DNA of 64,000 nt. Origin: Paenibacillus albiflavus. Lineage in GTDB: Bacteria; Bacillota; Bacilli; Paenibacillales; NBRC-103111. Every line of letters starts with the position of its first letter. The stretch's first letter is position 1. The notes under the pieces are model-generated. The model was not told the origin of the DNA. It worked only from the letters and a program-made list of their open reading frames with translations, and searched no databases. Shown one piece after another: positions 1 to 8,210 of this stretch. Position numbers and translations under genes: made by a program. Location: assembly GCF_004344915.1 (NCBI RefSeq), contig NZ_SKFG01000022.1, positions 1 to 64,000 on the forward strand, in the 5' to 3' direction.

Positions 1-1886
1 CTGCTGTCCGCTAGCAGCAGCACGCCTGGCACGGCGCCTGCCTCAGGCGGCGCCGAATTCGCCACGGCGACCAGCGTGGCGAGCTTCTCCTCGGCGCGTG
101 TAGCACCGCGCCAGTCGAACAGTTGCAAATGAGGGATCTTCATATCCCTCAGCAGCAGTTGAGGCTTGCGAACGCCGTTCCACTCGTTCACGGAGAGCTC
201 GGCGAGTGCTTCAATCGAAGCGCCAACTGTCATCCAAGGGCTCAAATTACCTTTGCTAAAAGCAACCCCTTCTATCGCACAGCTAACTTCATCCTTCGCC
301 TGCGATAAAGCAAGCTTGAGGTGCTGGCTCTCCTTGCCCATCGTTCGAATATCCGTAATTTGCAAATCGCTAAATACGAATTTGGGGGTTGGATTGCCCA
401 TCCCGTACGGGGCAAGCTGTGCTAGTTCCTCTATACAAGCTAATGGCACATCGGCAAGATTGCAGGCGATATCTGCCGTTAATTGCGGGATTAGCTGCTC
501 TGGTGTCAACCGCCCTGCTGCAAAGACATTCAATTTATCTCTTAATTCATGTATCAGCTCTGCTGATAATGACATTCCCGCTGCGGCAGAATGCCCGCCA
601 AAGTGGTCAAACAAAGCTGCGCAGGAAGTGAGCGCTTCATACATATCGAAGCCTGCAATCGATCGTGCCGAGCCTTTAGCTGTTCCTTTAGCCTCGTCAA
701 TACTTAGCACAATCGTCGGCCTGTAATAACGTTCTACAATCCGAGAAGCGACAATACCGACAACACCAACATTCCAATCTGCTCCTGCCAGTACTAGGAC
801 TCTTGGTAGGCTATCCGTATTCAATGTTGGCCCATTTGTTTCCTGTACATCTTCTTGTGCTGCTGCTTTCATCTTCTCCACTTGAGCTACAGCCAGCTCA
901 GTAAGCTCTTCAACGATCTGTTGACGCTCGATATTGAGCGCGTCAAGCGTCATTGCCAGTTGCCCAGCCTCATCGGAATCCTCAGTTGTCAGAAGTCTCA
1001 CTGCTGCATCAGCAGATTCCAATCTGCCGCTTGCATTAAGTCTTGGACCAAGGCCAAATCCGATATGCCCAGCTGAAACATCCCGTTTCTCCACTCGGCA
1101 TACTTGAAGCAGCGCAGATAGCCCAGGTGAAGTTGTACTCCGCATTTGCTCAAGCCCCAGCTTAACAAGCACCCGATTCTCGCCCTGCAGTGGCATCAGA
1201 TCGGCTATCGTTCCAATTGCCGCATATTGCAGCAGTTCCATGGGTACACGTCCGAGCAGGGCATGTGCCAGCTTAAACGCTACTCCTACACCCGCTAACC
1301 CCTTAAACGGATACGGGCAACTCGGCTTCTTCGGATTAATAAGCGCTAATGCTTCTGGTAATATGGCAGGCGGTTCGTGATGATCCGTTACAATGACATC
1401 CATACCCAATTCACGAATGTAAGCAACCTCGTCAACAGCACTTACGCCTGTATCTACCGTAACAATCAGCTTCACGCCTTCATCATACGCTTGTTTAACT
1501 GCATCACGATTCAGTCCATAGCCTTCTCTTACACGATGAGGGATATAGGAATCAAAATTAGCACCTAATCCCCGTAAGAGCCACACCATCAAGGCTGTAG
1601 ATGTGACACCATCCGCATCATAATCTCCATAGACTCTGATAAGTTCTCCAGAAGCTATTGCCAATTGTATGCGTTCTACAGCTGCTTGCATACCATCCAA
1701 AAGAAAAGGATCGTGGAAGCCCTCGATCCCTTCATATAAAAATTGCTTGGCAGCATCCGGCGTATGTATCCCCCGCTTTACAAGCAATCTAGCAACTAGC
1801 GGTGATAAGCCTAATTGCTCCTCTAAACTAACAGCATTCTCCTCATCGGCGCTGCCAATTTCCCATCTTGCTTTACCTAGTAGCAT
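1..1886 (-). CDS. recJ: Single-stranded-DNA-specific exonuclease RecJ, C-terminus cut by window edge
   Basis: RecJ is a 5'-3' exonuclease on single-stranded DNA that acts in recombination and base-excision repair. The visible 628 residues carry the DHH-family metal motifs: DYDAD at 88-92, a VDTG at 144-147, TDHH at 167-170, and the DHHA1-type GGH at 430-432, followed by the start of the oligonucleotide-binding region. Firmicute RecJ proteins usually run to roughly 750-800 residues, so the missing tail lies left of base 1 and the gene is not broken. The ATG at 1886 has an AAGGGTGAT ribosome binding site. It sits at the downstream end of the secD-secF-CDF-recJ series. The last visible 120 bases are about 72% GC, far above the rest of the gene. 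Confidence 0.96.
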   Translation of the reverse strand, partial: MLLGKARWEIGSADEENAVSLEEQLGLSPLVARLLVKRGIHTPDAAKQFLYEGIEGFHDPFLLDGMQAAVERIQLAIASGELIRVYGDYDADGVTSTALMVWLLRGLGANFDSYIPHRVREGYGLNRDAVKQAYDEGVKLIVTVDTGVSAVDEVAYIRELGMDVIVTDHHEPPAILPEALALINPKKPSCPYPFKGLAGVGVAFKLAHALLGRVPMELLQYAAIGTIADLMPLQGENRVLVKLGLEQMRSTTSPGLSALLQVCRVEKRDVSAGHIGFGLGPRLNASGRLESADAAVRLLTTEDSDEAGQLAMTLDALNIERQQIVEELTELAVAQVEKMKAAAQEDVQETNGPTLNTDSLPRVLVLAGADWNVGVVGIVASRIVERYYRPTIVLSIDEAKGTAKGSARSIAGFDMYEALTSCAALFDHFGGHSAAAGMSLSAELIHELRDKLNVFAAGRLTPEQLIPQLTADIACNLADVPLACIEELAQLAPYGMGNPTPKFVFSDLQITDIRTMGKESQHLKLALSQAKDEVSCAIEGVAFSKGNLSPWMTVGASIEALAELSVNEWNGVRKPQLLLRDMKIPHLQLFDWRGATRAEEKLATLVAVANSAPPEAGAVPGVLLLADS

Positions 1887-1903
1887 CTGGATCACCCTTT
1901 CTA

Positions 1904-2857
1904 TCAATGCAGCATGGATGAGAATTCCTTCTGCTCTATTTCTAAGTTGTTCTTATAAGGATAACCCGGGTCATAGGGACACACTTGGATATTTACATCC
2001 GTTATATGAAAAAAACGTTCCATCAGTAATGCCTTCAAATCTTTCGCTATTTCATTGCCTTCAATAATCGAAATTCTAGGGTTTACACTTATTTTAACAT
2101 CTACGATGACATAATGGCCAAATTCTCTTATTCGCAAATCTTCTACCGTTATGACACCATTCACACGCTGAGCTGTTTGCAGCAATAAATCTGTATCCTT
2201 AGGCTGCTTCGTGTGCTCCAAGAAGAAGCTCATCGCTTCATGCAATAAATAGTAAGCCATTCTTAAGATCAATAATCCTACTATTAAGCCAGCAAGCGGA
2301 TCTAAATAATAGAAATATTGAAGACCTAGCAATTTCCCTAACAGTGCACCACCCGCTCCCGCAAGCGCTACCAAAGATGAGTATACACCAGTGCGATGCT
2401 TCCATACACTACTATTCAATCCGCCTCTCGCAGGCTTCTTAACGCGAGCGCAATATTGATAAAGAATTTCTCGTAAGAAAATTGCTGCAATAATAGTTGC
2501 AAGGGCATATTCATTAGGTGGAGTTATAACCCCATTATAGATCGATTTCATCGCCGAAATCCCAATCTGTATACCAATAATGAACATAAAGACAGCGACA
2601 ATAACGGAAGTAAATGTTTCCATTCTCGCTTGCGCATTAGGAGGATCATCGTCATCAGATGGCATTCTGACAACTCGTGTGCCGCGTGATGTAGCAAAGG
2701 CGTAAAGAGCTTCAGACGCCGTATGCAAGGCATCAGCTAACAAAGCCGTACTATGCGCGAACGATCCGATAACTCCTTTAAACAAAGCGAGCAGCAGGTT
2801 GCCGCATATTCCAACCCACGCAACGAACCCCGTTTTCTTTAAACGTTCTTTCGTCAT
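1904..2857 (-). CDS. Cation diffusion facilitator (CDF) family protein with substituted metal site
   Basis: This is a 317-residue membrane protein with CDF architecture: about six transmembrane segments (TM2 around 38-55, TM5 around 158-176) and a cytoplasmic C-terminal domain from about 210. CDF proteins export Zn, Mn, Fe or Co by proton antiport. In TM2 the usual HSxxD reads H45-T-A-S-E49. In TM5 the usual HHRSD reads K153-H-R-T-G157, so two expected metal ligands are absent. The protein may transport atypically or not at all. There is an acidic run DDDD at 68-71. The ATG at 2857 has an AGGGAGTGG site. It lies 17 bases upstream of recJ. The family call rests on overall pattern and motif remnants. 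Confidence 0.85.
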   Translation of the reverse strand: MTKERLKKTGFVAWVGICGNLLLALFKGVIGSFAHSTALLADALHTASEALYAFATSRGTRVVRMPSDDDDPPNAQARMETFTSVIVAVFMFIIGIQIGISAMKSIYNGVITPPNEYALATIIAAIFLREILYQYCARVKKPARGGLNSSVWKHRTGVYSSLVALAGAGGALLGKLLGLQYFYYLDPLAGLIVGLLILRMAYYLLHEAMSFFLEHTKQPKDTDLLLQTAQRVNGVITVEDLRIREFGHYVIVDVKISVNPRISIIEGNEIAKDLKALLMERFFHITDVNIQVCPYDPGYPYKNNLEIEQKEFSSMLH

Positions 2858-2908
2858 CTTGCCACTCCCTAAGAATGATCTACATATACTTATAAATTCT
2901 ATATTACT

Positions 2909-2938
2909 TAAAGAGCCGCGTAGAACTTGCTACGCGGC
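2909..2938 (-). terminator. Terminator downstream of secF
   Basis: A perfect 9-bp stem GCCGCGTAG/CTACGCGGC (2915-2923 with 2930-2938) and a 6-base loop lie just after the secF stop. On the minus strand it is followed by a short, weak TCTTT run, so termination may be partial and allow read-through into the CDF gene and recJ. Confidence 0.6.
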
Positions 2939-2970
2939 CGTGTTTGCTCGTTAGTTTCTTGTTAGTCAAT

Positions 2971-3900
2971 CTACTCTTTGGCTGGAGCAGCTTTCATTTT
3001 TGCATTCACAGTATTACGTCTAAATAAGTACCATAGAGGAGCTGCAATACAGATGGATGAGAATGCGCCTGATACGAGACCGATCATTTTCGCAAGAGCA
3101 AATAGCTTAATGGATTCACCACCGAAAATGTATAGACACACAGCTGCAACTAATACCGTTAATACGGTGTTAATACTACGTGCCATCGTTTGCCAGATGG
3201 AATCGTTGATCATGCGTGACAGATCTTCATCCGTCTTAATTTTCGTGAACCGTTGGTTCTCGCGAATACGGTCAAAGATAACAATTTTATCATTGATGGA
3301 ATAACCAATAATGGTTAGAATCGCTGCGATGAATGGCAAGTCGACTTTAAGCTGGAAAATCGAGAAAATACTTACTACGATCAATGCATCATGTAAAATC
3401 GCGATGATCGCAGCTAATGCAAATCTCCACTCAAAACGAATACTTACATAAATACCGATGGCAACACTCGCAATTAGAACGGCATAAATCGCTTTAAGAC
3501 CAAGTTCTCTCGCAATATCCGGAGATACGGTATTTATTTCAAAGGAAACATTGTCTCCAAAAGCTTCTTTGGCAACTGCTTCAATTTTCTTAGTTGAAGC
3601 TGTATCTAGTTCTGTATCGAATCTTGCTGAAATCCGATCGCTCTTATCTCCACCTACCGTAATAATAGGTTCTTCGCCAGTAACACCTGACTTTTGAATT
3701 AATTCAATTGCTTGAGACTGAGTAATCGATTTGCCTATAGAAATATCCATTGATGTACCTGCTTTAAAATCGACTCCATAATGAAATCCTGAAACAAGTA
3801 TGGAGACAATACCAACAACTGTGATTAGAATCGAAATCAGGAAGAACTTATTCCGATGCTTCATGAAGCTAAATCGATCATGATATTTATTAAAGTTCAC
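2971..3900 (-). CDS. secF: Protein translocase subunit SecF
   Basis: SecF pairs with SecD to use the proton gradient to help SecYEG move proteins across the membrane. The 309 residues show TM1 near 16-38, an extracytoplasmic region to about 125, then five more membrane segments. The family motifs ISIRFEWRFA (near TM2) and DDAL/ILHDALI-type RND motifs are present. The start is GTG at 3900, with GGAGG nine bases upstream. The last 11 bases of secD overlap it, which implies translational coupling. B. subtilis carries one fused SecDF, whereas here the two are separate proteins. A hairpin terminator follows. Confidence 0.97.
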   Translation of the reverse strand: MNFNKYHDRFSFMKHRNKFFLISILITVVGIVSILVSGFHYGVDFKAGTSMDISIGKSITQSQAIELIQKSGVTGEEPIITVGGDKSDRISARFDTELDTASTKKIEAVAKEAFGDNVSFEINTVSPDIARELGLKAIYAVLIASVAIGIYVSIRFEWRFALAAIIAILHDALIVVSIFSIFQLKVDLPFIAAILTIIGYSINDKIVIFDRIRENQRFTKIKTDEDLSRMINDSIWQTMARSINTVLTVLVAAVCLYIFGGESIKLFALAKMIGLVSGAFSSICIAAPLWYLFRRNTVNAKMKAAPAKE

Positions 3901-5122
3901 GGATTTCAGCCTCCTTCACACCGAAGTATTGTGGTTTCTTGACCCAATTACTGCGGATTAATAAGTTAAGTAACATTTTGGACAAGAAGACATTAGTTAG
4001 AATAGAAATTACGATACTGATCATCGTTACTAATGCAAAACCTTTAATCGCACCATTACCGATTACATATAGCACTACACCGGCAATAATGTTCGTTACG
4101 TTCGCATCCATAATGGTTCTAAAGGAATGCTTGGAACCTGCTTTAAGAGAAGAAGCAATCGTCTTCCCTGAGCGTATCTCTTCTCTAATCCGCTCGTACG
4201 TAATAATATTCGCATCGACTGCCATCCCGACCCCAAGAATAAGTGCGGCAATACCAGGCAATGTTAAAGTGCCGTGCATCAAATTAAAGACAAGGATAAA
4301 TAGCCAAACATACGTAATCAGCGTAAATGCTGCTACTAAACCAGGTACACGGTAATAAATTACCATGAATAATAAAATGATTATGAAAGCAATTACACCC
4401 GCTTCCATTGTTTTGTTCAAGGAAGCCATACCAAGCGTTGCGCCTACGGACTGCGTATATTTCTCTGTCAATTTAAGCGGTAATGCACCCTGATTGATCG
4501 TATCTGCAAGTCCCTTTGCCTCGGCATATGTGTAATTACCTGTAATAGTTGCTGTATCGCTATCAATCGTTTGGTGAACACCAGGATTGTTAATCATTTC
4601 GTCATCCAAATAAATATCCAGCGTTTTGCCAATCAATTGGGTCGTTACATCGCGGAATTTCTCACGACTCTTCAATTTAATTTGAACTATAGGTTGGTTA
4701 GACTGATCATATCCGACACTAGCCCCACCTTCAACAAAATCTGTTCCGTTCAACATTATCGTACCATCTGGTGCTCGGAAAGTTAGCTCTGCTTGTTTAC
4801 CAATCTTGTCACGAACTTCTTCTTCATTCGTAACACCTGCAAGCTTAACCCGAATGCGATCATTACCTTCTGGCAATACTTCAGGCTCAGCGATTCCAAG
4901 CTTATCGATACGCTTCCTAATAGATTCTGCTGTTTTCTTAAGAGTGGTTTTATCAACTATACTACCCTGTTCAAGCGGTTCAGCTATATACAGAATTTCA
5001 AATCCACCTTTAAGATCGAGACCCAAATTAACCTTAGATAATAGAGTAGGACTTGTCCATATCACTGCACCAAGCGTTATTACAATGGTCATGATAAAAA
5101 TGCTAATCCGCTTAAAATTCAT
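3890..5122 (-). CDS. secD: Protein translocase subunit SecD
   Basis: SecD is a six-helix RND-type membrane protein with a large extracytoplasmic P1 domain, and partner of SecF in late-stage secretion. The N-terminal motif LGLDLKGGFEILY and the RND signature DANIITYERIREE (within the C-terminal membrane half) are diagnostic. I chose the ATG at 5122 (410 residues) over an in-frame TTG at 5143 because the AAGGGAG ribosome binding site falls between the two. A near-consensus sigma-A promoter sits 36 bases upstream, and secF overlaps the 3' end. Confidence 0.97.
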   Translation of the reverse strand: MNFKRISIFIMTIVITLGAVIWTSPTLLSKVNLGLDLKGGFEILYIAEPLEQGSIVDKTTLKKTAESIRKRIDKLGIAEPEVLPEGNDRIRVKLAGVTNEEEVRDKIGKQAELTFRAPDGTIMLNGTDFVEGGASVGYDQSNQPIVQIKLKSREKFRDVTTQLIGKTLDIYLDDEMINNPGVHQTIDSDTATITGNYTYAEAKGLADTINQGALPLKLTEKYTQSVGATLGMASLNKTMEAGVIAFIIILLFMVIYYRVPGLVAAFTLITYVWLFILVFNLMHGTLTLPGIAALILGVGMAVDANIITYERIREEIRSGKTIASSLKAGSKHSFRTIMDANVTNIIAGVVLYVIGNGAIKGFALVTMISIVISILTNVFLSKMLLNLLIRSNWVKKPQYFGVKEAEIREL

Positions 5123-5157
5123 CTCTAGCCTGTCTCCCTTCAATTCTCAATACGCCT

Positions 5158-5187
5158 ATTATACCTACGCCCCAAAAACGATGTCAA
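5158..5187 (-). promoter_or_regulatory. Sigma-A promoter of secD-secF
   Basis: On the minus strand a perfect TTGACA (5182-5187) and a perfect TATAAT (5158-5163) are separated by 18 bases. They lie 36 bases before the secD ATG. This is the best promoter match in the window. Confidence 0.8.
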
Positions 5188-5219
5188 TTTATCACAGATA
5201 TCGCAGATTTCAAAAGCAA

Positions 5220-5248
5220 AAAGAAACGGTTCTTAGCCCCGCTTCTTT
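5220..5248 (-). terminator. Terminator downstream of comN
   Basis: Minus-strand stem AAAGAAGCGG/CCGTTTCTTT with one G-T pair and a 9-base loop, running into further T residues. It separates comN from the secD promoter. Confidence 0.65.
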
Positions 5249-5265
5249 ATGTATAAGGTATTTGT

Positions 5266-5538
5266 TTACAAGCCCTTGTACATCCGCATCGTTATCCAGT
5301 TCATATATTGGGTGACTTTAAGTGATAAAATATCGTTCACCATTTCGTGTAATTGTGGCGTACCTATTTTACTATATTTGTCAGATACACACAACCATAT
5401 ATCTTTTCCATTCACCGCATCATAACCCAATAGCTTAAATTCCTCCGCCTTGCTACTGCATAAACGTTCAATATCTTGATCCAGCTCGTTGTCTTCTGTA
5501 ACTGCTTGCACGAACTTATCATCAGGTTGCATCATCAT
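5266..5538 (-). CDS. comN: ComN-type post-transcriptional regulator
   Basis: This is a 90-residue soluble protein. B. subtilis ComN (YrzD) sits at the same place, between secDF and spoVB, and acts post-transcriptionally on the late competence operon comE. The size, the pattern of an acidic N-terminal helix followed by a LLGYDAVNGKDIW-type segment, and the C-terminal VTQYMNWITM segment fit that family. I chose the first of three consecutive ATGs (5538), which follows a GGGGGGATT site. The reading frame stays open further upstream, but such an extension would run into the divergent spoVB gene and lacks a ribosome binding site. The assignment rests largely on synteny and length. Confidence 0.75.
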   Translation of the reverse strand: MMMQPDDKFVQAVTEDNELDQDIERLCSSKAEEFKLLGYDAVNGKDIWLCVSDKYSKIGTPQLHEMVNDILSLKVTQYMNWITMRMYKGL

Positions 5539-5702
5539 AATCCCCCCGTTGTTGTCGACCGATTGCCTAATCATAAATAAATTCGCTAATTTTACTTCTA
5601 TTCCTGCCTGCTTGTTCAAACGTTTTGCCAAAATACTAGCATGAGCTTGGACATGTCTCGCATATGGTGAAATAGACGACATGTAAAGGGGACGAGTGTA
5701 AC

Positions 5703-7271
5703 GTGGGTAAACAATCATTTATTACCGGAATGCTAATCTTATTAGGTGCAGGTCTGCTTAATCGAATTCTTGGCTTCGTTCCACGTATCATGCTGCCCCG
5801 TCTAATTGGTGCGGAAGGTGTAGGCTTATACCAGCTTGGCTGGCCGTTCCTATCCGTTATTCTTACCATTGTTATTGGCGGAATACCACTTGCTGTTTCT
5901 AAACTGGTTGCCCAATCTGAAGCAGAGAATAACGAGCTTCGCACGAAAGCCATTCTTAAGACTTCTCTCACGTTATCCGTTACGCTGGCATTTATTTTTA
6001 CAGGGATATGTCTCATCGCCTCTTCATGGATTACTTCGCATTTACTCACAGATAATCGTGTTTATTACACTTTCATCAGTATGAGTCCGATCATTATAAT
6101 CGTATCTGTTTCGTCCGTTCTGCGTGGATTTTTTCAGGGTAAACAAGACATGATTCCATCCGCAACTTCTCAAATCGTAGAAACCATCGTTCGAATTATT
6201 ATGGTGCTAATTTGTGCATATGTATTACTTCCATATGGAATAGAATTTGCAGCCGCAGGGGCAATGCTCGGGGTGCTGGCAGGGGAAATTGCTGGAGTGT
6301 TCGTTCTAGTGATGCATTACAGACAGACAAAGAAAAAGCAGCTGCCACAAGAAAGAAGCAAGTTTGGGGCCTCATTTAAAATCAGCCGTACGCCTATTCT
6401 CAGCAGCCTTCTCCGTATTACTATCCCAGTTACAGGGAGCAGACTCGTTGGTGCTTCATCCTATTTATTCGAGTCCATACTCATCGCACAAAGTCTTGCT
6501 GCCGCAGGTATTGCAACAGCTATTGCCACAGCGCAATACGGCGCGCTTCAAGGGATGGTTATTCCGATTCTTTTGTTGCCAAGTGCTTTAACTGGCGCTC
6601 TATCAACTTCACTTATTCCATCGCTTTCAGAAGCAGCAGCGCGTAAGGATTACGAAACGGTCCGCATGCGTATGAACCAATCGATGCGATTGGCGCTGCT
6701 CGCCGGAGCCCCATTTGCCGTTATCTTATTCGTACTCGCTGATCCGCTATGCAGCTTGCTATATAATCACTCCGAAGTAGGTTCTATGCTTGCAATGATG
6801 GCACCTGTTGCACTGCTAATCTATATTCAAGGACCACTTCAAGCTGCTCTTCAAGCGTTAGATCGTCCAGGCGTTGCGCTCATCAACACACTTATCGGTG
6901 CTGTGGTCAAGCTAGTCCTTATTTATCTATTAGTTAGCCGACCTGAAATTGGCATCCGAGGAGCCATTATTGCAAGCAATATCAATATCGTTCTCGTTAC
7001 TTTGCTGCATCTTAGAAGCGTTAAACGCTGGCTCCATTATTCACTCCATCATATTGACTTTCTTAAGGTATTGCTCGCCATGTTTGTTTCTGGTACATGC
7101 TGCTTTATGATCATGCGAATTGAGTGGAGCGAGCAGCTAACGGTGCGCTTCTTTGCCTCTTGTGCAGTTGCCGTTTTCGTCTATATTGGCATGATCATCG
7201 GCTTGCGCCTTATTCACCCTACAGATCTAAACCGTATACTCAAACTTGGACGCAAAATCGTTAAAGTTTAA
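5703..7271 (+). CDS. spoVB: Stage V sporulation protein B, polysaccharide/lipid flippase family
   Basis: This 522-residue polytopic protein has about 14 predicted membrane segments of the MurJ/MOP exporter superfamily. SpoVB acts in the mother cell and is needed for spore cortex synthesis, probably flipping peptidoglycan precursor. The N-terminus (GxLILLGAGLLNRILGFVPRI) and the segment LPRLIGAEGVGLYQL are typical of SpoVB. The start is GTG at 5703 with an AAAGGGGA site about 11 bases upstream. It is divergent from comN and convergent with the small YetF-like gene, and the two stop codons overlap over 11 bases. I did not find a clear sigma-E promoter. Confidence 0.93.
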   Translation: MGKQSFITGMLILLGAGLLNRILGFVPRIMLPRLIGAEGVGLYQLGWPFLSVILTIVIGGIPLAVSKLVAQSEAENNELRTKAILKTSLTLSVTLAFIFTGICLIASSWITSHLLTDNRVYYTFISMSPIIIIVSVSSVLRGFFQGKQDMIPSATSQIVETIVRIIMVLICAYVLLPYGIEFAAAGAMLGVLAGEIAGVFVLVMHYRQTKKKQLPQERSKFGASFKISRTPILSSLLRITIPVTGSRLVGASSYLFESILIAQSLAAAGIATAIATAQYGALQGMVIPILLLPSALTGALSTSLIPSLSEAAARKDYETVRMRMNQSMRLALLAGAPFAVILFVLADPLCSLLYNHSEVGSMLAMMAPVALLIYIQGPLQAALQALDRPGVALINTLIGAVVKLVLIYLLVSRPEIGIRGAIIASNINIVLVTLLHLRSVKRWLHYSLHHIDFLKVLLAMFVSGTCCFMIMRIEWSEQLTVRFFASCAVAVFVYIGMIIGLRLIHPTDLNRILKLGRKIVKV

Positions 7272-7506
7272 TCATAAACACCTTACCGCGGTGGTCAATG
7301 GTACACATATGCACTTCTTTAAAATAGCGCGCACCTAATTCCTGCAATTGATTCTTTAGCCAAAAGCGAGTCTGGCCAATTTTCGCAAGGTTCTCATCCT
7401 GGACCTTACCGCTAACAATGAGTGGCAAAGGCAATGATGCATAACCATAATTATAAAACTTATTGGGAAAGGGTCTTTTGTCGTTTGCATTTATCACATC
7501 CATCAA
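7261..7506 (-). CDS. Stand-alone YetF/YrbG (DUF421) C-terminal domain protein
   Basis: This 81-residue soluble protein resembles only the C-terminal cytoplasmic domain of YetF/YrbG membrane proteins: PLPLIVSGKV, then NLAKIGQTRFWL, then a FKEVHMCTIDHRGKVFMI strand at the end. B. subtilis has full-length yrbG (about 218 residues, membrane segments first) between spoVB and yrzE, exactly the position here. No membrane-segment coding is visible upstream. The gene has its own AGGGGGCG ribosome binding site before the ATG, so it may be expressed as a reduced protein rather than being a dead remnant. The family call comes from pattern recognition. Confidence 0.65.
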   Translation of the reverse strand: MMDVINANDKRPFPNKFYNYGYASLPLPLIVSGKVQDENLAKIGQTRFWLKNQLQELGARYFKEVHMCTIDHRGKVFMIKL

Positions 7507-7709
7507 TACTTTCGCCCCCTATTCATTCAATCAAGCTTCATAGGTAGTCTGACCTGCATGAAAACGGAACATACAAAGTGAAATTATTCAATTGTTGGCA
7601 GACAGGACGGATACTTGTACTAATTTACCTTACTTCCCCATAACTATGTTATAAGACAAGAAGAAACGGCTACTTCATAATCCTAGTGTGAAAGAAGGGA
7701 ACAACTACA

Positions 7710-8099
7710 ATGAATACGATCGACAAAGACAATCAAGCGAAATTATTTCCGCCCCTCATATCAGGACTCATTTATGCATTTATTGTCATGCTAGCTGGTA
7801 CGCTTCTTACCTCTTTTTACTTACTCCTGAGCAATACAGGCGAAAACAATTTACCTACATTATCTTACTTAACGCATATTGTCTCCTTGCTCATTGGAGG
7901 TTGGATTACAGGCAGAAAATCTCGAGCTAAAGGTTGGTATTACGGCGGCATGCTCGGATGTATGTATTGTATTATTCTGTTCCTTATCGCTTTCCTTGCT
8001 TATGATGCGGGGCTTAATACTCGCTCCATTGCACTACTTGGAACCTGCCTTGCAACTTCAGCAATTGGCGGCATTTTTGGCGTCAATTCCAAGAAATAA
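7710..8099 (+). CDS. YrzE-like membrane protein (TIGR04086 family)
   Basis: A 129-residue protein with four predicted membrane helices (about 15-37, 50-65, 75-98, 103-122) and a short basic linker GRKSRAKGWYYGG between helices 2 and 3. Size, topology and location between spoVB/yrbG and yajC match B. subtilis YrzE, whose function is unknown. The ATG at 7710 follows a GAAGGGA site. Confidence 0.75.
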   Translation: MNTIDKDNQAKLFPPLISGLIYAFIVMLAGTLLTSFYLLLSNTGENNLPTLSYLTHIVSLLIGGWITGRKSRAKGWYYGGMLGCMYCIILFLIAFLAYDAGLNTRSIALLGTCLATSAIGGIFGVNSKK

Positions 8100-8123
8100 A
8101 TCGACTTGCTCTATAATCATCCA

Positions 8124-8153
8124 TTAGCCATATTTCCTAAACCATGCTATAAT
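8124..8153 (+). promoter_or_regulatory. Putative sigma-A promoter of the PAP2-family gene
   Basis: A perfect TATAAT (8148-8153) is preceded at 18 bases by TTAGCC, a poor -35 box. It lies about 58 bases before the ATG of the next gene. Confidence 0.4.
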
Positions 8154-8210
8154 TAATCCCGCTATTTGTCATACATTGTTCTTTTTAAAATTTGGAGGGA
8201 TTAACAGCTA

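Noticed and set aside
166-726. Long plus-strand open frame opposite recJ (about 186 codons)
   Set aside because: Lies fully antisense to recJ, has no ribosome binding site and its protein is Ser-rich low-information sequence; a shadow frame.
4806-5315. Plus-strand frame opposite secD
   Set aside because: Antisense to SecD coding and crosses its promoter; no recognisable protein features.
5539-5718. N-terminal extension of comN upstream of 5538
   Set aside because: Would overlap divergent spoVB and has no ribosome binding site, while the ATG at 5538 does.
7507-7709. Missing membrane part of a yrbG pseudogene
   Set aside because: I looked for hydrophobic coding sequence upstream of the YetF-like domain and found none; only about 200 bases remain before yrzE.
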